Source: Virgibacillus sp. MSP4-1
Lineage (GTDB): Bacteria > Bacillota > Bacilli > Bacillales > Alkalibacillaceae
Direction: 5' to 3'
DNA length: 64,000 nucleotides
NCBI RefSeq assembly: GCF_010092505.1
Contig: NZ_CP048021.1
Coordinates: 2,418,001-2,482,000 of the forward strand
This document shows, piece after piece, positions 40,933 to 49,401 of this stretch (within the stretch, counting starts at the first letter, position 1; each line of letters starts with the position of its first letter). Under the pieces are notes generated by a model that worked only from the letters and a program-made list of their open reading frames with translations, searched no databases and had not been told where the DNA came from. The position numbers and the translations under genes are program-made.

Positions 40933-41787
40933 TAACAACGGATTTAAATCACTGATTAACTGCTGCAGCTGCTGAGATTGTTCATAATAAAGCTGTTTCG
41001 TTTCCTTATTTTTCGTCTGCAAAGCAAATCCTTCAAGATCAGCCTGAATTTTTCTCAACTGGGCAGCCAGCAATGGTTTTTGCTGAATCTGCTGATCATC
41101 CGTATCATCAACATATAAGTCAACATAAACATTTCCTTTTGAGTCGATTTGAGCTAAGAATACATCTGAAAAGTTCTGCGCTCCCTGTTTATTAATCTCT
41201 CCCAGCAGCCATTCTTTCGTATACCCGTATTCCGTTAATTTCTTTTCGATTAGTTTTCCATCAATTATAACAATTTGCGGCCGATGCTCCTCTTCTACCA
41301 TCATGCCCATTGTTTGTGGAGTCAGAGGCTGCATCCCGCTCTTTAGCATGACACTTACCTTTCCGTCAGTCTCAAGAACGGCCAGCTCGACATCGGACAC
41401 TTTAAAAGCATTCTTTTCCCTAAGTTTGATTAACAAATCATCAAATGTAAAACGAACCTTTTTCAGATTATCCTCCAATATTTTCCCATTCTCTACCAAA
41501 ACCGTCGGGGACCCTTCTACAATATCCCGAAAAGCAAAGGATTTAAGGGCTATGTAGGAAATAATAAATAAGAAAATGGTTAAATAAATCAGCGCTAAGA
41601 TTCCATTGGTCATTTTAACCCCTTCGTTAATTGCAACCGTAGCAGAAATACTACCAATAGTGATTCCAACTACGTAATCAAAAAAGGTAAATTGGGAAAT
41701 CTGCTTTTTACCCATGATTCTTGCCAATATTAACAGCACTGTAAAAGCGATAAAGGTCCGAACGAATATAAGTAAAAAATCCGGCAT
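40927..41787 (-). CDS. DUF421-DUF1657 protein (2Duf-like spore membrane protein)
   Basis: A 286-residue protein. Three N-terminal helices plus the DUF421 core (ARIMGKKQISQFTFFDYVVG, then EGSPTVLVENGKI and VELAVLETDGKVSVML) make a YetF-like membrane protein. The last 45 residues, DLEGFALQTKNKETKQLYYE followed by QLQQLISDLNPLL, match DUF1657. This DUF421+DUF1657 architecture is that of 2Duf, encoded with SpoVA proteins in mobile spore heat-resistance operons. Here no spoVA genes are adjacent, but a DUF4363 lipoprotein and a separate DUF1657 gene are. ATG 41787 has GGGAGGG 7 nt upstream. Confidence 0.87.
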   Translation of the reverse strand: MPDFLLIFVRTFIAFTVLLILARIMGKKQISQFTFFDYVVGITIGSISATVAINEGVKMTNGILALIYLTIFLFIISYIALKSFAFRDIVEGSPTVLVENGKILEDNLKKVRFTFDDLLIKLREKNAFKVSDVELAVLETDGKVSVMLKSGMQPLTPQTMGMMVEEEHRPQIVIIDGKLIEKKLTEYGYTKEWLLGEINKQGAQNFSDVFLAQIDSKGNVYVDLYVDDTDDQQIQQKPLLAAQLRKIQADLEGFALQTKNKETKQLYYEQSQQLQQLISDLNPLLK

Positions 41788-41869
41788 GTGCAAACCCTCC
41801 CATCCACACATAATTTCTCCATTATCAGAAAAAATATGAGTATGAATTGCAAGAAAGGAAGTGGGAGTT

Positions 41870-42220
41870 GTGCTGAAAAGACTGTTTCAAATTATGGTCA
41901 TCATGAGTCTGATTACCGGCTGTTCAGCAACCAAGGAAACAAAGGAGACGTTTCATGACCAGCTGAGTCAGCTCGAATTGTCTGTAAATACAGGTGATTG
42001 GAAGCAGGCAAAGGAACAAGTGAAAAAAATTAAAAAGCAATATGATCGAGATTTGTGGAAAATGCAACTGTTAGGAGAAGACAATGTATATGATATGATT
42101 CCAACTTCCATCAATCAGTTGAAAGCCGCAGTGAAAACACAAAACCGGGATGAAATCATAAAACAAATGGAAACCATTAAGTCCTATCTGTCAGCTATCT
42201 TCGGTAATCAGAACAAATAA
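41870..42220 (+). CDS. DUF4363 small lipoprotein
   Basis: A 116-residue lipoprotein. The signal peptide LKRLFQIMVIMSLITGC ends in a lipobox (LITGC), and the mature part is a helical, Lys/Glu/Gln-rich domain (LSVNTGDWKQAKEQVKKIKK, TSINQLKAAVKTQNRDEI). DUF4363 proteins are usually found beside DUF421 genes, as here, where the two are divergent. The start is probably GTG 41870, 8-9 nt after AAGGAAG; GTG 41861 is too close to it. It is convergent with the DUF1657 gene and shares its terminator. Confidence 0.78.
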   Translation: MLKRLFQIMVIMSLITGCSATKETKETFHDQLSQLELSVNTGDWKQAKEQVKKIKKQYDRDLWKMQLLGEDNVYDMIPTSINQLKAAVKTQNRDEIIKQMETIKSYLSAIFGNQNK

Positions 42221-42228
42221 AAAAGTCT

Positions 42229-42259
42229 AACCCTTGCCAGCAAATACTGACAAGGGTCT
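42229..42259. terminator. Bidirectional terminator between DUF4363 and DUF1657 genes
   Basis: ACCCTTGCCAG-CAAATA-CTGACAAGGGT, followed by T-rich sequence on both sides. Confidence 0.8.
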
Positions 42260-42265
42260 GTTCAC

Positions 42266-42472
42266 TTAAAATCCTTTGTATTCAGGTTCTTCCTGTTCAA
42301 TTTGCTGCACGCGGGGCTCAAGGGTTTGCACTAGGGTTTGTGTTTGCTGAGCCGCGTTATTATATAACTGCTTAGCCTGCTGATCCTGTGTTTGGAGAGC
42401 GAATTGTTCCAGGCTTGCCTGTGCACTTTTCAGACCTGCTACCGTCTGTTTTACCTGGGCCGATACGGTCAT
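42266..42472 (-). CDS. DUF1657 protein
   Basis: A 68-residue helical protein consisting of a single DUF1657 domain: VAGLKSAQASLEQFALQTQD, then KQLYNNAAQQTQTLVQTLEP and an acidic tail. The same domain forms the C-terminus of the nearby DUF421 protein. In Bacillaceae such genes accompany spoVA and 2Duf genes, and expression in the forespore is likely though no promoter was assigned. Start ATG 42472 is favoured, GAAGGGAGGG lying about 7 nt upstream; ATG 42478 is directly adjacent to the site. Confidence 0.85.
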   Translation of the reverse strand: MTVSAQVKQTVAGLKSAQASLEQFALQTQDQQAKQLYNNAAQQTQTLVQTLEPRVQQIEQEEPEYKGF

Positions 42473-42611
42473 TCGCATTCCCTCCCTTCAAATAGGTGGT
42501 ACATCTTTATTATCTGCTTCCCTACGCTCGTTATAAATGGGGATTTTTGCTACTTCAAGAAAATCAAGCAGCCTTTTAAGTGATTCTTTTGCCGAGTACA
42601 ACACTCAAAAC

Positions 42612-43508
42612 TCAGCTTTCCTTAAGCAAGGTTTTATGCATCCAGATAGCTGCCTGTGACCCTTCTCCCATCGCAATCGTGACCTGTTCCGAATGGGCGA
42701 CTACATCTCCTGCTGCCCAGACATTGGGTACACTGGTCATTTTCGTGCGGGGATTGACCATAATATGGCGATTCTCCAGCCGCTCTGCTCCCAGCTGTTT
42801 TCCAATATCGGATCTCACTTCATTCCCCCCAAATGCGATAAATCCTTTTTCAGCTTTAATCTCCTGACCATTGTTCAATTTAACCCCACCAAATTGGTTA
42901 CCGTCTGCCAGCACGTCTGTTATGGACATCTCATAATAGGAAATACGTTGTTTCTCAAGCTGTTTCCTTTTTTCATCATCCACATCTGTGTGTTCGTGAT
43001 TAACATAGATCAAATCATCGGTCCAGTAAGAGAGGGTTAAAGCCATATTTGCGCCAGGATTTCCAGAGCCTAAGACCATGGTCCGTTTATTCTGAATCTC
43101 ATGACCATCACAGTCCGGACAAACATAAATACTTTTTCCGAGACATGGGTAAATGGCTTCAAAAGGAGGAAAGCGATCCATGACACCTGTCGCTATTAAT
43201 AAAAGTTTCCCCTTATATTCTCCACCCTCTTTGGATTGCAAAAGGAAATAATTCTTTTCACTATGAGCAGCTTGAATCTGGTCAGCTGCAAATTGTACTC
43301 CCAGATCACGTGCCTGTTGCTGGCCCATCTCCCGCAAGTATTGTCCACTCACTCCATCAGGATAGCCCAGTATATTGTGATAGCTTCTGCATAATGTCGA
43401 CCTTCCGTGGTTTGAATCGATGACTAAGACATTGTGTTTATATCGGCCTAACTGTATAGCAGCCTGAAGACCTGCTATACCTCCACCAAGGATAATGGCA
43501 TCATACAT
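42612..43508 (-). CDS. Thioredoxin reductase-like FAD oxidoreductase
   Basis: A 298-residue two-dinucleotide-domain flavoprotein. The FAD motif is DAIILGGGIAGLQAAIQLG, the redox-active pair is in YVCPDCDGHEI, the NAD(P) region is TMVLGSGNPGANMALTL, and the C-terminal FAD motif is VPNVWAAGDVV. It is close to but shorter than TrxB, and no thioredoxin gene is near, so its partner is unknown. It may belong to the ferredoxin/bacillithiol-disulfide or lincomycin-type branch. ATG 43508 has GGAAGGG 8 nt upstream. The gap to the cold-shock gene holds that gene's terminator. Confidence 0.85.
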   Translation of the reverse strand: MYDAIILGGGIAGLQAAIQLGRYKHNVLVIDSNHGRSTLCRSYHNILGYPDGVSGQYLREMGQQQARDLGVQFAADQIQAAHSEKNYFLLQSKEGGEYKGKLLLIATGVMDRFPPFEAIYPCLGKSIYVCPDCDGHEIQNKRTMVLGSGNPGANMALTLSYWTDDLIYVNHEHTDVDDEKRKQLEKQRISYYEMSITDVLADGNQFGGVKLNNGQEIKAEKGFIAFGGNEVRSDIGKQLGAERLENRHIMVNPRTKMTSVPNVWAAGDVVAHSEQVTIAMGEGSQAAIWMHKTLLKES

Positions 43509-43553
43509 ATACGGATCCCTTCCTATCACTCAAACTTATTGAACAGAAAAAGA

Positions 43554-43584
43554 AAGGTTCTAACGATTCGCTCGTTAGAACCTC
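43554..43584 (-). terminator. Terminator of the cold-shock gene
   Basis: AGGTTCTAACG-ATTCG-CTCGTTAGAACCT, with TTTCTTTTTC following on the minus strand. Confidence 0.88.
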
Positions 43585-43592
43585 TGTTTACG

Positions 43593-43793
43593 TTACTCCT
43601 TTGTAACGTTTGCGGCTTGTGGACCCTTTTGGCCCTGCTCTACATCAAAAGAAACGGTTTGACCCTCTTCCAAGGTCTTAAAACCTTCTTCCTGTATTGC
43701 AGAATAATGAACGAATACATCGTCCTGACCTTCCACTTCAATAAATCCATAGCCTTTTTCTGAATTAAACCATTTTACTGTTCCTGTTGCCAT
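43593..43793 (-). CDS. csp: Cold-shock protein (CspB/CspD type)
   Basis: A 66-residue cold-shock-domain protein with RNP1 KGYGFIEV and RNP2 VFVHYSAI, preceded by TVKWFNSE. It binds single-stranded RNA and DNA and acts as an RNA chaperone. AGGAGG is 7 nt before ATG 43793. The upstream 180 bp contains the palindrome GTGATA-CTTATC-TATCAC-like sequence near 43818 and an AT-rich promoter region, leaving room for a structured 5' leader as in other csp genes. It is divergent from the FtsZ-like gene. Confidence 0.95.
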   Translation of the reverse strand: MATGTVKWFNSEKGYGFIEVEGQDDVFVHYSAIQEEGFKTLEEGQTVSFDVEQGQKGPQAANVTKE

Positions 43794-43948
43794 TTCGATC
43801 CTCCTGAATAAAGCTTTACTTATGTGATACTTATCTATATCACTACATTTATAATATGTGTAAAAATCCAAAATCCATACAAATTCCCTGAAAAAAACAC
43901 AAAAGTAGTCACGACTTTATGACAGCAGATGACATCATTTTCAGAGCT

Positions 43949-43966
43949 TGTCCAGTATAATGGACA
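43949..43966 (+). promoter_or_regulatory. Palindrome overlapping the -10 of the FtsZ-like gene
   Basis: TGTCCA-GTATAA-TGGACA is a perfect inverted repeat whose spacer contains most of the -10 hexamer TATAAT (43956-43961). A regulator bound here would block the promoter. No matching known operator consensus comes to mind. Confidence 0.5.
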
Positions 43967-44038
43967 CAACACGGCTTGAAACATCAGGTATTTCAAGGAC
44001 CAGCAAACCGGAAAATAAGACAAAGTGGTGAGCAAAAG

Positions 44039-44935
44039 ATGGTGAACAATGTAAAGATTTACAAGCTAAAGCATAACGAGTTTGAAGCGGATTATTATCA
44101 ATATGCCCCTCATATGAATCAGGACGATTTCTGCTTTTATCAATTTGTCGGTGGTAATCCCAACCAGACGGAGCAGCTAATTGATCAGCTGCACACAATC
44201 AAGCATGAAAAAGCAATGTTAGTCGGAATTTTCCGCTTCCCCTTTCAATTTGAAGGAAAAAAGCGCTTTGAAACAGCTATAGATCAGTATTATCATATGA
44301 AGGAAATTTGCGATTCCGTTGCCTTTTTTCACGGAGAGGGTATGCTTGATATGATTCATGCTGACACGACTGTAGTTGAGGCCAACAACTACTTCCGTTC
44401 GCTGGAAGATGAACTTGTGGATGCTCTGGAGAACATGGTAAGTGTACCTGGTGAAATGAACATCGACGTTCAGGATATTAAGCATTTTATTAAACAAAAT
44501 GATGGCCCTTTATTTTTGCACACCATAGAATCTGATTCCTTTGACCAGCCCTTAAAAAATATCATTTCAGCCCCTTATCTGCCGGATAACTATGCTGACG
44601 GAAAGCAGATGATTTTAAATATCGGCTATACTCGTGAAGTCGATATGGAGGCTTATCGTCAAATCAATCTCCGCCTTCACGATATGTTTCATAAAGCTGA
44701 CTTAGTGAAATTAGGCTCCTATTTTATGGACAGGCCCGGGAAGAAATTTAAAATTACGCTGCTTGTCAATGGCATTGAGGACCCCTTTCCTCAACCGCAG
44801 CATTTTTCCAAAACCTCTTCAAAGGCTTTAAAGTTTAAGAAAAAATGGGAGAATTTATTTAAACGGAGCCGGGAAGGAAAGGTATCCCAGTCAAAATCAA
44901 CCCACACCTCTTTTTCCCAGGAACGCCATCCTTAG
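44039..44935 (+). CDS. Degenerate FtsZ-like protein lacking the GTP-binding site
   Basis: A 298-residue protein that aligns by eye to FtsZ from the end of the GTPase domain onward. LVGIFRFPFQFEGKKR (61-76) corresponds to FtsZ VGVVTRPFTFEGRKR, and NIDVQDIKHFI (141-151) to the T7 loop NLDFADVKTIM, with the catalytic N-x-D-x-x-D kept. The C-terminal FtsZ sandwich follows (MILNIGYT, KITLLVNGI, to about 247). The first 70 or so residues of FtsZ are missing, and the tubulin signature GGGTGTG is reduced to VGGNPNQT (37-44). The tail 262-281 is strongly basic. It should not bind GTP by itself. ATG 44039 is preceded by GTGGTGAGC; a TTG at 43976 is possible. Confidence 0.75.
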   Translation: MVNNVKIYKLKHNEFEADYYQYAPHMNQDDFCFYQFVGGNPNQTEQLIDQLHTIKHEKAMLVGIFRFPFQFEGKKRFETAIDQYYHMKEICDSVAFFHGEGMLDMIHADTTVVEANNYFRSLEDELVDALENMVSVPGEMNIDVQDIKHFIKQNDGPLFLHTIESDSFDQPLKNIISAPYLPDNYADGKQMILNIGYTREVDMEAYRQINLRLHDMFHKADLVKLGSYFMDRPGKKFKITLLVNGIEDPFPQPQHFSKTSSKALKFKKKWENLFKRSREGKVSQSKSTHTSFSQERHP

Positions 44936-44961
44936 TCATGTGGAGAAATATACTATTCTCT

Positions 44962-44991
44962 AACGAGTTCCTGCCCAGGAGCTCGTTTCTT
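44962..44991. terminator. Bidirectional terminator after the FtsZ-like gene
   Basis: AACGAGTTCCT-GCCC-AGGAGCTCGTT followed by TCTTATT; it overlaps the stop of the convergent subtilase gene. Confidence 0.8.
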
Positions 44992-47227
44992 ATTGAAGTG
45001 CCTGTATTTTTGCACGAATTTCTATAGGAATGACTCCGTATCCACCTAAAAACACAAACTTATTTTCATTAAGTTTTAAAAGCCATTCCTTTAATGGAGC
45101 ACTTAGGTTGTTTTTGGGATTTGCTAATAATATAGGATTCTGGGACATTGCAGCCAGAGGTGATCCGGACAAAGCATCAATAAAACTGGTACCACTCGCA
45201 AAAAAGACCTTTGATAAGTCAAAATTATGAGTGTACCTTTTTACAATTTCAACACTGGTTTGATAACGATCTGGACCCGCAACCCTTTCAATATCTTTTA
45301 CTCCCAATTGTTTTAATTGCTGACCTACATTTGAAGACACAACACCTTCTCCTCCAATGATGGTTACTTTTGTGATTTCTTCATTCTTTATAAAACGAGA
45401 AACTTCATCAGGCAATGTATCATATCGGGTTAACAAAATAGGTATTTGCTTCATTCCCGCATACGCGGCAATGGATAAGGGGTCTGGAGACGTTTCTTTA
45501 CCCGTAACTAAAAATACTTCTGACACTTCCTGATTTATATGAGAAGCAACATCTACAGCTGTTCCGTACCTCGAGCTTCCATAAATACGATGCACTTCAT
45601 ACCCCAGCCCTTTCAGATGGGATTCAATTGATTTTGAAACTGCACCCTCACCTCCTAATAAGTAAATCGTTTGCGGGTTCAGTCTTTTGATCTCTGACTT
45701 TATAGTGTTCGGGATTTCAGTTGACTTTGTTAATAATAAAGGAGCATTATACTGTTTTGCGATAACACTGCCCGTTAAAGCATCGATTGGTATATCACCG
45801 CGCCCTAAACATACTACTGTTGACCCTTTTTCCCAGCCATACCTGGATATTTTTACACCCGTTTCATATCTTGTTGCTCCATGAAGACTTAATCCATAAA
45901 CGGTTTGAATGAGACCGTATCCATAATTTGTATCCCTACCTGGTTCACCAAGGTCTAAAACATTTGTAGTTAACATTTTGCGGATATCACTACTCGAAAG
46001 GTCTGGATTTGCTTGTTTTATCAAAGCTAAATTAGCTGCTACATACGGAGTGGCCATAGATGTCCCACTCATGGACCGATACGTGTTATTGAGATATGTG
46101 CTATATATTGATTGTCCAGGCGCAGCAACTTCTGCAGTGTTGCCAACGGAGGAAAAACCAGCTCGTGTATTCGCATTTGTTGTTGCCGTTACTGCAATTA
46201 CTGATGGGTAACGAGCTGGATAAGCTATAGTATCACTAGTTGCTGCTCCTTCATTTCCTGCAGCTGCACAAATCAGAATTCCCTGGTCATTCGCCTTATC
46301 CACAACCATTTTTAGAGATCGAGACGCATATGCAGCACCAAGACTTAAATTAATAATATCTATTTCATTTGTAATCGCCCAGTCTATAGCAGATATCACA
46401 TCAGATTCATACCCATCGCCATTGGAATCTAAAACCTTCAAGCTATAAATAGTCGCATTATGGGCCAATCCTACAGAACCTATTTGATTATTTTCAGCAC
46501 CAATAATTCCCGCAACATGTGTTCCGTGACCGTTATCATCAAAATACTGTTCCGGACTTCCTATAAAGGAGCGGCCACCAGCAATATTGAGGTCTTCATG
46601 TGGATAAATGCCTGAATCGATAACGGCAATATCGACACCTTCACCTGTATAATCAGACTGCCAGGCTAAATGCCCGTTAACCTTTTCTATTCCCCAATCC
46701 TCTTGCTGTACGGCTGCTTTTACAACCTGGTCTTTTTCAATTGAAATAATACCTGTTTGCTCATTAGCCAATCTTTTTACCTCTTCTTCAGGTAACACAG
46801 CTGTAATAACAGGAATAGATCTTGCTTCATTTAGAACAACACCATCCACATTCTCAATTGCCTCTTCATCAGGTTCATTTTGAAAAAGAACATTGACAAT
46901 TGTCCCTTCTTGAGTGGATAATATTTCACCGGTATCGGTATCAATCCTGGCATGATATCCTAATACTGATCCATCATTTGCCTTTGCTTTATAAGTAATT
47001 TCATATTGATTAGTGGTATTTGTGTGAGATTGACTGACAGCATTGCCCCCTGTACTGCTAAGATTCATATACTTATGATTGCTTTGATCCACTTTCTGTT
47101 GCCATTGTTGAAAGCTTCTGTCATTCTCAACTTTATTCAGAACGTGATGAAGTGACCATTGTTTTGATTCATTATTGACACATGCCGCTAAAATCAAGAA
47201 AAGAAGCAGTATAAGTATTTTTCGCAC
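44990..47227 (-). CDS. Subtilisin-like serine protease (S8) with cell-wall-binding type 2 repeats
   Basis: A 745-residue exported protease. The signal MRKILILLLFLILAAC ends in a lipobox, so membrane anchoring is likely. Residues about 20-175 are a propeptide with a PepSY-like strand (ARIDTDTGEILSTQEG) and an inhibitor-like part. The catalytic triad is Asp204 (AVIDSG), His234 (NGHGTHVAG) and Ser390 (GTSMATP), oxyanion Asn325. From about 452 three CWB2 repeats follow, each starting RYETGVKI, RYGTAVDV or RYQTSVEI and ending with an LLGGEGAVS-type motif. Start GTG has AAAGGTGA upstream. Combining a lipid anchor and CWB2 repeats is unusual. Confidence 0.9.
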   Translation of the reverse strand: MRKILILLLFLILAACVNNESKQWSLHHVLNKVENDRSFQQWQQKVDQSNHKYMNLSSTGGNAVSQSHTNTTNQYEITYKAKANDGSVLGYHARIDTDTGEILSTQEGTIVNVLFQNEPDEEAIENVDGVVLNEARSIPVITAVLPEEEVKRLANEQTGIISIEKDQVVKAAVQQEDWGIEKVNGHLAWQSDYTGEGVDIAVIDSGIYPHEDLNIAGGRSFIGSPEQYFDDNGHGTHVAGIIGAENNQIGSVGLAHNATIYSLKVLDSNGDGYESDVISAIDWAITNEIDIINLSLGAAYASRSLKMVVDKANDQGILICAAAGNEGAATSDTIAYPARYPSVIAVTATTNANTRAGFSSVGNTAEVAAPGQSIYSTYLNNTYRSMSGTSMATPYVAANLALIKQANPDLSSSDIRKMLTTNVLDLGEPGRDTNYGYGLIQTVYGLSLHGATRYETGVKISRYGWEKGSTVVCLGRGDIPIDALTGSVIAKQYNAPLLLTKSTEIPNTIKSEIKRLNPQTIYLLGGEGAVSKSIESHLKGLGYEVHRIYGSSRYGTAVDVASHINQEVSEVFLVTGKETSPDPLSIAAYAGMKQIPILLTRYDTLPDEVSRFIKNEEITKVTIIGGEGVVSSNVGQQLKQLGVKDIERVAGPDRYQTSVEIVKRYTHNFDLSKVFFASGTSFIDALSGSPLAAMSQNPILLANPKNNLSAPLKEWLLKLNENKFVFLGGYGVIPIEIRAKIQALQ

Positions 47228-47422
47228 AGAATATCACCTTTAATAATTTTTTCGTATTTAGCTTACCCAAGAAACTCCTTCATACTAGACAAAAAAATAG
47301 TGAATATAATACAAATAGATGCGTTACGATTAAACTTTAACCAAATGAATCTGTTTCTTCTTAAATAAAATTGGGAAACGTATAAAAGGAATTAAACCAG
47401 TTCATTGACAGGTGTGGATGAT

Positions 47423-48316
47423 ATGAGAAAAATAGTAGTGACGGTTTTCATGCTGTTATTGGTTGTCGCCATCGGCTTTGTGATCTATCCACCAGGCAGC
47501 GGGGATTTCCAATCAAACGGAAATCTTTCGCAGAACAGAGAGCCTGGAGCGGAACAGCATGAATCAGATTCTACCATAAAAAACGAAGAAGATACGATTT
47601 CCGATAAGGTATCACAAACGGTAACAGATGTCGTCGAAAAAACGATCGACTTTTTTGTACCCAAAACGCTAAAAATTGCAGCGATTGGGGATTCGCTCAC
47701 ACAAGGCGTTGGTGATGAAACGGAAAATGAGGGATATGTAGGGGTATTAAGAAATCGTCTGCAAAATAGTAATGTTGACGAGCTGGTTATTGATAATTAT
47801 GGAAAAAGAGGGAACCGAACGGATCAGCTGCTTACCCGTTTAAAAGAAAATGAGGAAATGATCAGCTCAGTAAAAAATGCGGATGTTGTTCTGATCACCA
47901 TTGGGGCAAATGATATCATGAAAATTGTAAAGCAGAACTTCACCTCGTTATCCTATGAAATGTTCAGAGAAGAACAGCCCGCTTATCAGAATCGTCTAAA
48001 GGAGATTTTTGATATCATTCGCCAATATAACAGCGAAGCACACATTATGCTCGTTGGTTTATTCAACCCCTTTGCACAGTACTTTGAAGATATCCCTGAA
48101 TTAGATAAAATCATTATGGACTATAATTTTATCGGTCAGCAGGTCGTGGCGGATTACAGACCGGCTACTTTTATACCCATAAAGGATCTATTCATTAACT
48201 CAGACAAAAACCTCTTTGCCGACGATCACTTTCACCCGAATTCTAAAGGGTATGAGTTAATGGGAGAGAGAATTTTATACTACGTCAAGCAAGTGTATGA
48301 AATTGAACAGAATTGA
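47423..48316 (+). CDS. SGNH/GDSL hydrolase, YpmR-like
   Basis: A 297-residue extracytoplasmic esterase. An N-terminal hydrophobic segment (IVVTVFMLLLVVAIGFVIY) anchors it, then an acidic linker. The SGNH blocks are IAAIGDSLTQGVGD (Ser), NYGKRGN (Gly), TIGANDIMK (Asn) and ADDHFHPNSKGY (Asp/His). The pair YpmR-YpmS is conserved in Bacillus, and the ypmS-like gene follows here by 92 bp. ATG 47423 is preferred to 47405 because AGGTGTGG lies just upstream. The natural substrate is unknown; lipid or acetylated glycans are candidates. Confidence 0.88.
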   Translation: MRKIVVTVFMLLLVVAIGFVIYPPGSGDFQSNGNLSQNREPGAEQHESDSTIKNEEDTISDKVSQTVTDVVEKTIDFFVPKTLKIAAIGDSLTQGVGDETENEGYVGVLRNRLQNSNVDELVIDNYGKRGNRTDQLLTRLKENEEMISSVKNADVVLITIGANDIMKIVKQNFTSLSYEMFREEQPAYQNRLKEIFDIIRQYNSEAHIMLVGLFNPFAQYFEDIPELDKIIMDYNFIGQQVVADYRPATFIPIKDLFINSDKNLFADDHFHPNSKGYELMGERILYYVKQVYEIEQN

Positions 48317-48408
48317 ATCATAACTGCTTTATTACTTTAGATAGGATGTCCTGCAAAATAGTTGTGACCTGAAGCAGGCAGAAATGATTGGGGATTGGAG
48401 AATCGTTT

Positions 48409-49026
48409 ATGTTCAAGTCAAAAAATAAATGGAAAACCCTGTTTCTCGGGATAGCTGGAATTAATTTGTTGATCTTTATCTGGCTGATTTTATTAATCTT
48501 TCTGCCGATTGCCGGGGAAACAAATCCTTTTACAAACAAAAAGGAAGTGGACAAAGGAGAAGCTGAATTTACGATATCTTCTACCAAAGAGAACTTAAAT
48601 AAGTTAGTCAATACCTATTTAAATGAATTATCCAGGCATACGGACATTGAATACAGCGTAAACATTGAGGACAGTGTTCAACTCATTGGTACCATTAAAG
48701 TGTTTGACCAGCAAGTCCCATTAACAGCCCGATTTGATCCGATCGTTCAAAATAATGGGGATCTCATGCTCAGGCTCCGGTCGATTTCACTGGGAAGGCT
48801 CGAGCTGCCAAACAAACGTGTACTGGATTATGTAAAAGACAACTATCCGATGCCGGAATGGGTCAACGTAAATCCCGGTGATGAAACCATTTACGCAGCT
48901 ATTACGGAAATGGAGATGAAAAGTAACTTTAATATAGAAGTAACCAGCTTTAACCTGAAAAGCAATCATCTGGCATTCAGAATCAGAGTGCCAAATAAAG
49001 CCTTTGATCTAAGCAAAGCGTTTTAG
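48409..49026 (+). CDS. YpmS-like membrane-anchored protein
   Basis: A 205-residue protein with one N-terminal membrane helix (LFLGIAGINLLIFIWLILLI) and an extracytoplasmic domain containing SRHTDIEYSVNIEDSVQLIG and LRSISLGRLELPNKRVLDYV, as in YpmS (DUF2140). The domain resembles lipid-binding beta-rich folds. Its partner is presumably the YpmR-like esterase directly upstream. ATG 48409 with GGAG 8 nt upstream is selected over the frame's earlier in-frame start at 48388. Confidence 0.85.
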   Translation: MFKSKNKWKTLFLGIAGINLLIFIWLILLIFLPIAGETNPFTNKKEVDKGEAEFTISSTKENLNKLVNTYLNELSRHTDIEYSVNIEDSVQLIGTIKVFDQQVPLTARFDPIVQNNGDLMLRLRSISLGRLELPNKRVLDYVKDNYPMPEWVNVNPGDETIYAAITEMEMKSNFNIEVTSFNLKSNHLAFRIRVPNKAFDLSKAF

Positions 49027-49151
49027 CGAACAAAGGCGGAAGCACCCGTAAGCAAAAGCGCCTATAGAATGAAAAACTTACTATTATCGTTTGAATTGTT
49101 TTTGTTCATAATAAGCCTAGGATTCCGCTTTTCCTGAAAGGAGGCTTATTT

Positions 49152-49322
49152 ATGCGACTGCCACAGGCTATGGCCTATACAACGATTGCCATGCAAAAGC
49201 TGGGCTATACCAGGCGGGAAATGGAGAGCATTACCAATACCATGCTGGAACAATATGAAATTTACGGGGAAGATGAAGCTGAACAACTGGCCGACCAGAT
49301 ATTATTTGAGGACAAGCACTAG
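49152..49322 (+). CDS. Small hypothetical protein, 56 aa
   Basis: A short gene with excellent ribosome site (AAAGGAGG, 7 nt before ATG 49152) and stop TAG at 49320-49322. The product starts MRLPQAMAYTTIAMQKLGYT, then RREMESITNTMLEQYEIYGE and an acidic end. It looks like a small three-helix protein. I do not recognise the family, but gene order (after ypmR and ypmS) and the strong site support reality. It was below a 60-residue length cut-off. Confidence 0.7.
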   Translation: MRLPQAMAYTTIAMQKLGYTRREMESITNTMLEQYEIYGEDEAEQLADQILFEDKH

Positions 49323-49401
49323 ACCGCTTGCCCTCTTTTTATGATCTCATGGATTGTTATTATGTTTTTGAAATAGGCTGCGCTTTACACTAGTGCAATA
49401 T

